Source: an uncultured Oscillospiraceae bacterium
GTDB lineage: Bacteria; Bacillota; Clostridia; Oscillospirales; Acutalibacteraceae
Assembly: GCA_900555015.1 (NCBI GenBank)
Contig: USJL01000003.1
Span: 1-64,000, forward strand
Direction of reading: 5' to 3'
DNA: 64,000 bases
The notes under the pieces were generated by a model. The model saw only the letters and a program-made list of their open reading frames with translations. It was not told the DNA's origin and did no database searches. Position numbers and translations under genes: made by a program. This document shows positions 51,307 through 59,928 of this stretch, in pieces (the first letter of the stretch is position 1; every line of letters begins with the position of its first letter).

Positions 51307-52482
51307 ATGGATAAAGAGATAGTAATTACTGAAAAAATATGTACAGGCTGCCATGCTTGTTTTTCAATATGTCCAAAGCGGGCAATAGAGATGAAACTGG
51401 ATGAGAGAGGATTTTTGCAGCCGGTTATTAACTGTGACCTTTGTGTTGGTTGCAAGCTGTGCCAGAAAGCCTGCCCTTTGAATACAGCAGATATGAAAAG
51501 TGCTGGTGAGCCTATTGCTTATGCTGCGTATTCTTTGAATGATGAAAATCATAGGAACAGTTCGTCCGGAGGCATCTTCTCACTGTTGGCTTCTGAAATT
51601 TTGCGGGAAGGAGGAACCGTTTACGGTGCCGCATTTACCGAGGACTTTCGTGTTGAGCATAAGCGTATAACGAATGATATTCGTCCCCTTCAAACTTCAA
51701 AGTATGTTCAGAGCCGGATTGGGGATATGTTTTCTTGTGTTGAGCAGGATATCAGGAATGGGCAAAAAGTGTTGTTTTCCGGTACTCCTTGCCAAATCGG
51801 TGGGTTATACAGTTACCTACGCCAACAAAAAATAGATACTGGAAATCTGTTGACCGTAGATTTGATATGTCATGGCGTTCCAAGCCCTTTACTTTGGGAG
51901 AAACATTTGAACAGTATTTCCTGCGGCAGGAAACCAGTATTCGCTAATTTCCGGGACAAACGATTGTCTTGGGGCGGTTTCTGTCTTACTTGTCGGTTCG
52001 ACAATGGAACAGAGTATTCCGTGGAAGCTGGACAGGATGCCTATATGCAAGGCTTTTTTGCTAATATGACGCTACGGGAAAGCTGCTATACTTGTCAGTT
52101 TAAATCAGTATCCCGTATGGCGGATATCACACTTGCAGATTATTGGGGAGTTGAGAAATACAACCCGGAGATGTTGGATAATAATGGAACTTCCGCTGTT
52201 TTAATCCATAGTCCCAAAGGGCAGTACTATTTTGATTTATTGAAAAAACAAATTAAAAGTAAAAAAGTACCAGTATCTTCTATACTTGCGGGCAATAAGC
52301 CTATGGTTCAAAGTGTAATTCCTCATCCAAGAAAAAATATGTTTTGGCAGCAAGTGATTCAACAACAATTTGAGTGTTATGAGGATATTATTGTGCGGCT
52401 ATTGGTACCTACCATGACGGAAAAAATCAACCTGTGGGTTGTGAAGTTAAAAAGAATTGGAAAAAGAATACTAAAAAAATGA
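51307..52482 (+). CDS. Fe-S FrhB-like protein (coenzyme F420 hydrogenase beta-subunit family) in the capsule cluster
   Basis: The 391-residue protein has two 4Fe-4S motifs (CTGCHACFSICP and CVGCKLCQKACP) in the first 60 residues, then the FrhB N- and C-terminal domains: NSSSGGIFSLLA, KVLFSGTPCQIGGL, LICHGVPSPLLWE and ADITLADYWGVE. The family binds flavin and moves electrons. Members inside polysaccharide loci are common in gut Firmicutes and Bacteroidetes, often beside a polysaccharide pyruvyl transferase, but none is present here, so the role is unknown; a redox change on a sugar or lipid carrier is one idea. No strong ribosome site precedes the ATG. Confidence 0.82.
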   Translation: MDKEIVITEKICTGCHACFSICPKRAIEMKLDERGFLQPVINCDLCVGCKLCQKACPLNTADMKSAGEPIAYAAYSLNDENHRNSSSGGIFSLLASEILREGGTVYGAAFTEDFRVEHKRITNDIRPLQTSKYVQSRIGDMFSCVEQDIRNGQKVLFSGTPCQIGGLYSYLRQQKIDTGNLLTVDLICHGVPSPLLWEKHLNSISCGRKPVFANFRDKRLSWGGFCLTCRFDNGTEYSVEAGQDAYMQGFFANMTLRESCYTCQFKSVSRMADITLADYWGVEKYNPEMLDNNGTSAVLIHSPKGQYYFDLLKKQIKSKKVPVSSILAGNKPMVQSVIPHPRKNMFWQQVIQQQFECYEDIIVRLLVPTMTEKINLWVVKLKRIGKRILKK

Positions 52483-52535
52483 TTATTTCGCATTGCTAAA
52501 AGGATAGATAAAATGAAAAGGAGGCGCAGATTATC

Positions 52536-53783
52536 ATGAAATTACTATTTATAACTGAATCTTTCTATTATAATCCGTCCCCCAATGGAAATTGTGTCAT
52601 GAAGATTGCACAATGTTTGATTGACCGGGGACATGAAGTTTCTGTTTTGGCACTTGAAAATCAATTGGTAAATGAAACAGAAAGTGTTGGGTCAATCAAG
52701 GTCTATCGTGCTAAAACATATGCAGAGTGGAAGCTCATGTATACGAAAAGCGTACCAAAACTCTTGGCACGGATACTTCAACGTCTTGTCAGGTCTGGGA
52801 AGAGATTGTTAAATCCATTGCATCCATTTCGCAGCCCCGGAGTTCTGATGAGTCTCTATTCCAAGGCGAAGCGCATTATTCAGAGTGAACAGACTGATGT
52901 TGTTATTGGTGTGCATCGTGATTTTGAGACTGCATTGTGCGGTGCATTGTTGAAAAAACAGTTTCCACAGATAAAAAATGTTCTATATTCACTCGATTCC
53001 TTATCGGGGGGGGTATGTAGCAATCATACAATTTCGCCTGAAAAGCATAAAAAGAAATGCCAAAAATGGGAATTGTATTTTGCGAAGCAATACGATTATT
53101 TGTGCCCAATGATATCGCATAAGCCAATTTTTCAACGAGAAGAATTTGAACAGTATAAAAACAAGATATATTATGTTGATATTCCGAATTTAGATACTGG
53201 TTGGCTCTCGAATATAGATGAGAAGATGCAACAAGATGAAGAAATCTCGTTTGTTTATACTGGAATGATGTCGGAAACAAGCGGAGATTGCTCATTCTTC
53301 CTATATCTTATACCACTTATTCTGAAAGAGCGTCGTGTTCGCTTTGACATCTATGGTGGCATCTCAGAATCAATCAGCGAAAAATTAAATGAGACGGAAC
53401 TCCTTAATCGGGTGATTTTCTATCATGGTAGAGTGACACAGGATGAGTTGGTTACAATTAGAAAAAACGCAGATATCTTTGTGAATTTTGGAAATGAACA
53501 TGAATGCGGAATTCCATGTAAAATTTTTGAATATATGTCAACTGGTAAGCGCATTATCAGTTTCAAAAAAATAGCAAATGATGCAAGCGAGCCTTATTTG
53601 GTTCGCTATGGGAACGCTTTGGTTCTTCAGGAGGACTACTCCAAAGGAGAAGAATGCTCGAAGCAGATATTAAACTTTATTCAAAGGAATAATGATGTGC
53701 AAATTACGGCAGCGGACCTGCTTGATAAATTTAGGTTAAATACTCCAGAGTGCTTTGCTGATTTTCTGGAAGATATACAATAG
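52536..53783 (+). CDS. GT4-like glycosyltransferase with a G8 tract
   Basis: The 415-residue GT-B protein starts LLFITESFYYNPSPNGNCV, has VLYSLDSLSGG near residue 150, SFVYTGMMSETSGD at the domain join and FGNEHECGIPCKIFEYMSTGKRI near the donor site. AAAAGGAGG precedes the ATG. Eight G (53006-53013) form codons in SLSGGV; nine G would give a stop three codons later. It is the last transferase before the sugar-nucleotide genes. Donor unknown. Confidence 0.82.
   Translation: MKLLFITESFYYNPSPNGNCVMKIAQCLIDRGHEVSVLALENQLVNETESVGSIKVYRAKTYAEWKLMYTKSVPKLLARILQRLVRSGKRLLNPLHPFRSPGVLMSLYSKAKRIIQSEQTDVVIGVHRDFETALCGALLKKQFPQIKNVLYSLDSLSGGVCSNHTISPEKHKKKCQKWELYFAKQYDYLCPMISHKPIFQREEFEQYKNKIYYVDIPNLDTGWLSNIDEKMQQDEEISFVYTGMMSETSGDCSFFLYLIPLILKERRVRFDIYGGISESISEKLNETELLNRVIFYHGRVTQDELVTIRKNADIFVNFGNEHECGIPCKIFEYMSTGKRIISFKKIANDASEPYLVRYGNALVLQEDYSKGEECSKQILNFIQRNNDVQITAADLLDKFRLNTPECFADFLEDIQ
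53006..53013. repeat. G8 homopolymer inside a glycosyltransferase gene
   Basis: Eight G in the codons TCG GGG GGG G; G9 would read GGT ATG TAG. A second candidate slippage tract in coding sequence. Confidence 0.8.
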
Positions 53784-53821
53784 TGTTAAGCAAGTGAAAA
53801 ATAGAAATCGAGGTATATAAT

Positions 53822-54859
53822 ATGTCATTATTTACAAAAAAAACGTTAATGATTACCGGAGGAACTGGTTCTTTCGGCAATGCGGTTCTTAACCGTTTTT
53901 TACAGACCGACATCGGAGAAATCCGCATTTTCAGCCGGGATGAGAAGAAGCAGGACGATATGCGCCACGAGTATCAGGCAAAAATGCCCGACGTGGCTCA
54001 CAAAATCAAATTCTACATCGGAGATGTGCGTGACTTGCAGTCCGTGCACTCTGCCATGCATGGCGTAGACTACATTTTCCATGCGGCTGCACTGAAACAG
54101 GTGCCGTCTTGCGAATTCTTCCCGATGGAAGCGGTGCGTACTAATGTAATTGGTACTGACAATGTGCTGACCGCTGCTATCGAGGAGGGCGTAGAGTGCG
54201 TTATCTGTTTATCTACGGACAAGGCTGCCTATCCCATCAACTCTATGGGCATGACAAAGGCTATCGAAGAAAAAGTTGCTATTGCGAAGTCCAGAATGTC
54301 CGGCAAGACAAAGATCTGCTGTACCCGCTACGGTAATGTTATGTGTAGCCGTGGTTCTGTAATTCCACTTTGGATTGATCAGATTAAGGCTGGAAATCCG
54401 ATTACTGTGACTGAGCCGAATATGACCAGATTTATTATGAGCCTGGAAGAAGCAGTTGATCTGGTACTCTTTGCTTTTGAACACGGCGAAAATGGCGATC
54501 TTCTGATCAAGAAAGCCCCGGCTTGTACCATTCAGACTCAGGCAGAGGCAGTTTGTGAACTGTTCGGCGGCAAGAAAGAGGATATCAAGGTTATCGGTAT
54601 TCGTCATGGAGAGAAGATGTATGAAACGCTGCTGACCAACGAGGAATGTGCGAAAGCCGTGGATATGGGAGACTTCTATCGTGTTCCAGCGGATAACCGA
54701 GGATTGAATTACGATAAGTATTTCAAAGAAGGCGATGAAACTAGAAATACTCTGACCGAGTTTAACAGCAATAACACCCGCCGTCTGAATCTGCAGGAGA
54801 CCATTGACACCATTGCAAAGCTGGAGTACATTCAGGGCAGATTAGCGGAGGACAAGTAA
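53822..54859 (+). CDS. capE: UDP-GlcNAc 4,6-dehydratase/5-epimerase CapE
   Basis: The 345-residue extended SDR protein has the NAD loop TGGTGSFGNAV and the active-site stretch STDKAAYPINSMGMTKAIEE, in which Met replaces the usual Tyr of YxxxK, a mark of the CapE/WbjB group. HAAALKQVPSCEFFP is also typical. CapE turns UDP-GlcNAc into a UDP-4-keto-6-deoxy-L-hexose, the first step to UDP-L-FucNAc. The two later enzymes follow at once, in the order capE-capG-capF. Its GC content is higher than that of the transferase genes before it. Confidence 0.92.
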   Translation: MSLFTKKTLMITGGTGSFGNAVLNRFLQTDIGEIRIFSRDEKKQDDMRHEYQAKMPDVAHKIKFYIGDVRDLQSVHSAMHGVDYIFHAAALKQVPSCEFFPMEAVRTNVIGTDNVLTAAIEEGVECVICLSTDKAAYPINSMGMTKAIEEKVAIAKSRMSGKTKICCTRYGNVMCSRGSVIPLWIDQIKAGNPITVTEPNMTRFIMSLEEAVDLVLFAFEHGENGDLLIKKAPACTIQTQAEAVCELFGGKKEDIKVIGIRHGEKMYETLLTNEECAKAVDMGDFYRVPADNRGLNYDKYFKEGDETRNTLTEFNSNNTRRLNLQETIDTIAKLEYIQGRLAEDK

Positions 54860-54860
54860 G

Positions 54861-56030
54861 ATGTATGATTGCAAATGGCAAGAAAATGGAAAACTAAAAC
54901 TTTTGATCATTGTTGGCACTCGCCCGGAGATTATCCGTCTGGCGGCGGTCATCAAGAAGTGTCGCACTTATTTTGATACGATTCTCGCCCACACGGGTCA
55001 GAATTACGACTATAACCTGAACGGTGTGTTCTTCCATGACTTGGAGCTGGACGACCCGGAAGTGTACTTAAACGCAGTGGGGGCAGACCTTGGAGAAACC
55101 ATGGGCAATATCATTGCGAAATCCTATCAGCTTATGGCGGAGATCAAACCGGATGCCGTATTGGTTCTCGGTGATACCAATTCCTGCTTGTCGGTGATCG
55201 GCGCAAAGCGTCTGCATATTCCGATCTTCCACATGGAAGCAGGAAACCGCTGCAAAGACGAATGCCTGCCGGAGGAAACCAACCGCCGTATTGTAGATAT
55301 CATCTCAGATGTGAACATGGCCTACTCCGAACACGCCAGAAGATACCTTGCAGACTGCGGACTGCCGAAGGAGCGCACCTATGTGACCGGCTCCCCAATG
55401 GCAGAAGTGCTGCATCATAACCTTGCTAAGATTGAAGCATCCGACATTCATCAGAGATTGGGACTGGAAAAGGGAAGCTATATCCTTCTCTCTGCCCATC
55501 GTGAGGAAAATATCGACACTGAGAAGAACTTCTTATCTCTGTTCAATGCAATCAATAAAATGGCGCAGAAGTATGATATGCCGATTCTGTATTCCTGCCA
55601 TCCGAGAAGCAGAAAGAGAATTGAAGCAACCGGGTTCCAGCTTGATCCTCGTGTGATTCAGCACGAACCGCTGGGTTTCCATGATTATAACTGTTTGCAG
55701 ATGAACGCATTTGTTGTGGTTTCTGATAGCGGTACGTTGCCGGAGGAAAGCAGCTTCTTTACCAGTGTGGGACATCCGTTCCCGGCTGTCTGTATCCGTA
55801 CCTCTACCGAGCGTCCGGAAGCATTGGATAAGGCTTGCTTCATCCTGTCAGGCATTGATGAAAAGGGACTGCTGCAGGCTGTAGATGTTGCAGTTGAGAT
55901 GAACAGAAACCGTGATCTTGGCATTCCGGTTCCTGACTATGTGGATGAGAATGTATCGGACAAGGTGGTCAAGATCATTCAGAGCTATACTGGTGTAGTC
56001 AATAAAATGGTGTGGAGAAAAGATGTTTGA
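54861..56030 (+). CDS. capG: UDP-N-acetylglucosamine 2-epimerase family enzyme CapG
   Basis: The 389-residue protein is a WecB/CapG-type 2-epimerase: LLIIVGTRPEIIRLAAVI, HTGQNYDYNLN, VLGDTNSCLS, MEAGNRCKDECLPEETNRRIVD, LSAHREENID and SDSGTLPEESSF. WecB enzymes act on UDP-GlcNAc, but NRCKDECLPEE and the place next to CapE and CapF point to the CapG step, the final C2 epimerisation that yields UDP-L-FucNAc. It begins one base after the capE stop. Confidence 0.9.
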   Translation: MYDCKWQENGKLKLLIIVGTRPEIIRLAAVIKKCRTYFDTILAHTGQNYDYNLNGVFFHDLELDDPEVYLNAVGADLGETMGNIIAKSYQLMAEIKPDAVLVLGDTNSCLSVIGAKRLHIPIFHMEAGNRCKDECLPEETNRRIVDIISDVNMAYSEHARRYLADCGLPKERTYVTGSPMAEVLHHNLAKIEASDIHQRLGLEKGSYILLSAHREENIDTEKNFLSLFNAINKMAQKYDMPILYSCHPRSRKRIEATGFQLDPRVIQHEPLGFHDYNCLQMNAFVVVSDSGTLPEESSFFTSVGHPFPAVCIRTSTERPEALDKACFILSGIDEKGLLQAVDVAVEMNRNRDLGIPVPDYVDENVSDKVVKIIQSYTGVVNKMVWRKDV

Positions 56031-56063
56031 TAAACACACCAGGAGAAAAGAGAGGTGCAGTTT

Positions 56064-57260
56064 ATGAATATCTTAGTAACCGGAGCAAAGGGTATGGTGG
56101 GAACCGCCCTCTGCAATAACCTTAGAAATATCAGTGATAATAAAAACAGAACCAGACCGAACCTTCAAATTGAGGAGATTTATGAGTATGACCTGAACTC
56201 CACCCCGGAGGAGTTGGACGAGTATTGCCGAAAGGCTGATTTCGTGTTTAACCTTGCCGGTGTGAATCGCCCGGAGAACCCGGAGGATTTTATGAAGGGC
56301 AACTTCGGTTTTGCTTCTGATTTGCTGAACAATCTGAAAAAGTACAGTAATAAGGCAACCATTATGCTGTCATCTTCCATCCAAGCAACCCTTGCCGGAC
56401 GCTTTGGAAACAGCGAATACGGAAGAAGTAAAAAGGCAGGCGAGGAACTGTTCTTTGATTATGCGAAGGAAACCGGGGCAAAGGTTGCAGTCTATCGATT
56501 CCCGAATCTGATGGGACACAGCAGACCGAAGTATAACAGTGCGGTCAGCACCTTCTGTTGGGCAGTGGCAAACGATGAACCGTTCACTGTCAATGATAGA
56601 AGTACCGAACTGGAGTTGCTTTATATTGACGATCTGGTGGAGGGAATGTTCGATCTGCTGGAGTGTAAGGAACAGCACTGTGAATTTGATGGTGTAGAAA
56701 CGGTTGCTGATGAAAACGGAAGATACTGCTATGTTCCGGTGACACACAAGGTTACTCTCGGTGAAATTGTAGATTTACTTCAGGAGTTCAAGCAGCAGCC
56801 GCAGACATTACTGATGCCGAAGATGCCGAACGGCTCCTTTGCAAAGAAGCTGTATTCTCTGTATCTGACTTATTTGCCAAAAGAGAAGTTCAAGTATGCC
56901 ATGAAGATGAATGTGGATGACCGTGGCAGTTTTACGGAACTGGTGCATACCGCCGATTGCGGGCAGGTTTCTATCAACATCAGCAAACCGGGCATAACCA
57001 AGGGGCAGCATTGGCACAATTCCAAGTGGGAGCTGTTCATTGTGGTGCATGGTCATGGATTGATTCAGGAACGAAACATTAATACCGGAGAGATGGTGGA
57101 GTTTGAGGTCAGCGGAGATAAGATAGAAGCAGTTCATATGATCCCCGGTTGGACACATAATATTATCAATCTGTCTGATACGGAAGATTTGGTGACGGTC
57201 ATGACCTGCAATGAGGTGTTTGATCCGAACAGACCGGATACCTTCTTTGAGGTAGTATAG
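56064..57260 (+). CDS. capF: bifunctional CapF reductase (SDR plus cupin)
   Basis: The 398-residue protein has an SDR half (ILVTGAKGMVGTALC, FNLAGVNRPENPEDF, SSSIQATLAGRFGNSEYGRSK with the Tyr-Lys pair) and a C-terminal cupin domain (KPGITKGQHWHNSKWELFIVVHG with metal-binding His) as in S. aureus CapF. The cupin part epimerises C3 and the SDR part reduces C4 of the CapE product with NADPH. The ATG 56064 is preferred over GTG 56055 because AGAGGTG is its ribosome site. The last step enzyme, capG, lies upstream, an order that differs from the S. aureus locus. Confidence 0.92.
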   Translation: MNILVTGAKGMVGTALCNNLRNISDNKNRTRPNLQIEEIYEYDLNSTPEELDEYCRKADFVFNLAGVNRPENPEDFMKGNFGFASDLLNNLKKYSNKATIMLSSSIQATLAGRFGNSEYGRSKKAGEELFFDYAKETGAKVAVYRFPNLMGHSRPKYNSAVSTFCWAVANDEPFTVNDRSTELELLYIDDLVEGMFDLLECKEQHCEFDGVETVADENGRYCYVPVTHKVTLGEIVDLLQEFKQQPQTLLMPKMPNGSFAKKLYSLYLTYLPKEKFKYAMKMNVDDRGSFTELVHTADCGQVSINISKPGITKGQHWHNSKWELFIVVHGHGLIQERNINTGEMVEFEVSGDKIEAVHMIPGWTHNIINLSDTEDLVTVMTCNEVFDPNRPDTFFEVV

Positions 57261-57269
57261 GGGGAACGT

Positions 57270-58535
57270 ATGAACAAGAAAATTGCCGTTGCAGGAACCG
57301 GCTATGTTGGTTTGTCCATTGCAACGCTTTTAGCCCAACACAATCATGTTGTGGCAGTTGACATTATTCCTGAAAAGGTTGAGATGATCAACAACAGAAA
57401 GTCTCCCATTCAGGATGAGTATATTGAAAAGTATCTGGCTGAAAAAGAGCTGGATTTAACCGCAACGCTGGATGGTGAGGCGGCATATAGGGATGCTGAG
57501 TTTGTTGTGATCGCAGCCCCAACCAACTATGACAGCAAGAAGAACTATTTCGACACTTCTGCGGTAGAAGCTGTCATTAAGCTGGTTATGCAGGTGAATC
57601 CGGATGCCATCATGGTCATCAAGTCCACGATTCCGGTAGGCTACACAGCTAACATCCGTGAGAAGATGGGCAGTGAGAACATTATCTTCAGCCCAGAGTT
57701 TCTGCGTGAATCTAAGGCGCTGTATGATAACCTCTATCCGTCCCGTATCATCGTTTCAACTGATGGAGGCGAACGACTTAACGCAGCAGCAAAGGCATTT
57801 GCAGAGCTTCTGCAAGAGGGAGCAATTAAAGAGAATATTGACACTCTATTCATGGGCTTTACCGAAGCAGAAGCGGTCAAGCTGTTTGCCAATACATACC
57901 TTGCGCTCCGTGTGTCTTACTTCAATGAACTGGACACTTATGCTGAGATGAAGGGATTGAATACGCAGGACATCATCAATGGAGTATGTCTCGATCCTCG
58001 AATCGGTGCGCATTACAATAATCCAAGTTTCGGTTACGGTGGCTATTGCCTTCCGAAAGACACGAAACAACTTCTTGCCAATTATGAGGACGTTCCACAA
58101 AACATGATGTCTGCTATTGTGGAAAGCAATAGAACCAGAAAAGACTTTATTGCAGATCAGGTTTTGAAAAAAGCTGGCTACTACGCATATAGTGATTCAG
58201 TTTCTTATGACACTTCTCAGGAAAAAACGGTGGTTGTGGGCGTGTATCGTCTGACCATGAAGGCTAACTCCGATAATTTCCGGCAGTCCTCCATCCAGGG
58301 CGTTATGAAGCGTATCAAAGCCAAAGGAGCAACGGTTATCATTTATGAGCCGACTTTGAAAGATGGTACAACCTTCTTTGGAAGCAGAGTGGTGAATGAT
58401 TTGACTGCGTTCAAAGAGCAGTCACAGGCAATTATTGCAAATCGCTATGATAGCTGTCTGGACGATGTGAAAGAAAAAGTATGGAGTCTAATAAATATAA
58501 AGTTTTGTTTTCTAATACTGCGGTTTTTGCCATAG
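57270..58535 (+). CDS. ugd: UDP-glucose 6-dehydrogenase with a replaced C-terminal tail
   Basis: The 421-residue protein is a UDP-glucose dehydrogenase: [11 protein letters not shown] in the NAD loop, [37 protein letters not shown] and the catalytic Cys260 in [12 protein letters not shown]. It makes UDP-glucuronic acid. The family usually ends shortly after DVKEKVY with a short charged tail (for example TRDLF). Here, after DVKEKV, the frame runs out of register into the flippase gene and adds [13 protein letters not shown]. So about the last 20 residues are foreign and hydrophobic: the right edge of the imported block. Activity may remain because the catalytic core is complete. Confidence 0.9.
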   Translation: MNKKIAVAGTGYVGLSIATLLAQHNHVVAVDIIPEKVEMINNRKSPIQDEYIEKYLAEKELDLTATLDGEAAYRDAEFVVIAAPTNYDSKKNYFDTSAVEAVIKLVMQVNPDAIMVIKSTIPVGYTANIREKMGSENIIFSPEFLRESKALYDNLYPSRIIVSTDGGERLNAAAKAFAELLQEGAIKENIDTLFMGFTEAEAVKLFANTYLALRVSYFNELDTYAEMKGLNTQDIINGVCLDPRIGAHYNNPSFGYGGYCLPKDTKQLLANYEDVPQNMMSAIVESNRTRKDFIADQVLKKAGYYAYSDSVSYDTSQEKTVVVGVYRLTMKANSDNFRQSSIQGVMKRIKAKGATVIIYEPTLKDGTTFFGSRVVNDLTAFKEQSQAIIANRYDSCLDDVKEKVWSLINIKFCFLILRFLP

Positions 58536-59740
58536 GAAATATTTTGGTTAAATTAATATCTTTTGTTTTGATGCCATTATATACATCGGTATTAACTACA
58601 GAGGAATATGGCGTTTCGGAATTGCTTAACAGCACAATAGAGATAATTATTCCAATAGCCACGGTATGTATAATTGAAGCATTATATAGATTTTCGATTG
58701 ATAAAGATGTTGATTATAAATCTTTATTTGCTAATTCATTTAGAATAATAATACTGGGAGATATAGTCGTTTTTGCTTGCTGTATTGTTCTCAAATTAGT
58801 TTTTTCATATGAGTATGCTTTTTATTTTTGCAGTTTGTATATTTGTACTACTTTTTATAAAATGACAACGCAGTTTGCAAGAGGCTTGGGTCACGTTAAG
58901 AGATATGCTTTTTATGGCGTTTTGAATTCTTTAATATTGGTTATATGCAATATTGTTTTTCTGGTAAAGTTAAACGGTGGTGTAGGCGCATATATGGCAT
59001 CATTTTCTATTGCGTACGGTATAGCCGGTTTAGTTGCTTTTTTTATGTCAAAAGAATATATGTATTTTTCTTTGAAAAAGGGAAATACACAGCAGTTAAA
59101 GAAAATGTTGCGTTATAGCGTTCCAAGTATTCCAAATATGATTTCATGGTGGATTAACAGTGTGTCCGATCGTTATATTTTGTTGTTATTTTGGGATGCT
59201 AATGTTGTAGGTCTATATACAGCTGCAAGTAAATTGCCGGCAATGATAAATTTAGTGTCGTCAATATTTCAACAAGCGTGGCAATATTCTACTGCTAAAG
59301 AAATTGAATCAAGAGATCAGAAGGGTTTCTTTTCTTCAGTTCTTAGAGGATACTTGTATATTTGTGTGTGTACATGTGGCGGCTTAATATTAATTAACAG
59401 ACTGATATGTAAAATACTTTTAAAAACAGAATTTTATGATGCATGGAAATTTGTTCCGCTTTTGTTAATTGCAGCTATGTTTGGGTGTATTTCAACTTAT
59501 TTCGGAACTTTTTATCAGGCTTTAAAGAAAAATACTATGTTAATGATATCTACTATGGTAGGCGCAATAATAAATATTATTCTTAATTTTGCGTTAATTC
59601 CATTTTGTGGAGGATTGGGCGCAGCGTTAGCTACAGTTGTAAGTTATATTGCTGTAACTGTTATCAGAGTTATAGATATAAGAAAAAAATCCCCTTGGAT
59701 ATTCAAGGGAAACGAGTATTTTTACAAATTTTTCTTGTAA
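58481..59740 (+). CDS. resident oligosaccharide flippase, frameshifted near the end
   Basis: The 419-residue protein has 12 membrane helices and resembles the flippase at 17355 ([59 protein letters not shown]). Composition returns to AT-rich here. Five T at 59729-59733 break the frame; with six T it would go on as [14 protein letters not shown] to 59883, adding two more helices and a basic tail and giving about 467 residues. Its ATG lies within the last codons of ugd, 55 bases before that gene's stop, so translation would have to start inside ugd. No good ribosome site (GAAAGAAAAAG). Confidence 0.82.
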   Translation: MESNKYKVLFSNTAVFAIGNILVKLISFVLMPLYTSVLTTEEYGVSELLNSTIEIIIPIATVCIIEALYRFSIDKDVDYKSLFANSFRIIILGDIVVFACCIVLKLVFSYEYAFYFCSLYICTTFYKMTTQFARGLGHVKRYAFYGVLNSLILVICNIVFLVKLNGGVGAYMASFSIAYGIAGLVAFFMSKEYMYFSLKKGNTQQLKKMLRYSVPSIPNMISWWINSVSDRYILLLFWDANVVGLYTAASKLPAMINLVSSIFQQAWQYSTAKEIESRDQKGFFSSVLRGYLYICVCTCGGLILINRLICKILLKTEFYDAWKFVPLLLIAAMFGCISTYFGTFYQALKKNTMLMISTMVGAIINIILNFALIPFCGGLGAALATVVSYIAVTVIRVIDIRKKSPWIFKGNEYFYKFFL

Positions 59741-59928
59741 CGGTAATGATGATTTTAGAAAGCTTTGTTCACAATAATTTGGCGTGGAGTATTGAAATTT
59801 TATGTTTGGCTATTATTGCTTTTTCAGATTTTAATTTGATAAAACAAGTTTTTAATGTATTTAATTTAAGAAATCATAAATAATTTGGAAATAAGTAAAA
59901 TTCATATATTTTATTTTTGAGGTATTTG

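Noticed and set aside
52903..53295. 130-residue frame on the minus strand
   Set aside because: Shadow of the GT4 gene; low-complexity translation and no signals.
59605..59883. 92-residue plus-strand frame as a separate gene
   Set aside because: Its second half is the displaced C-terminus of the flippase; its first half is out-of-frame flippase sequence.
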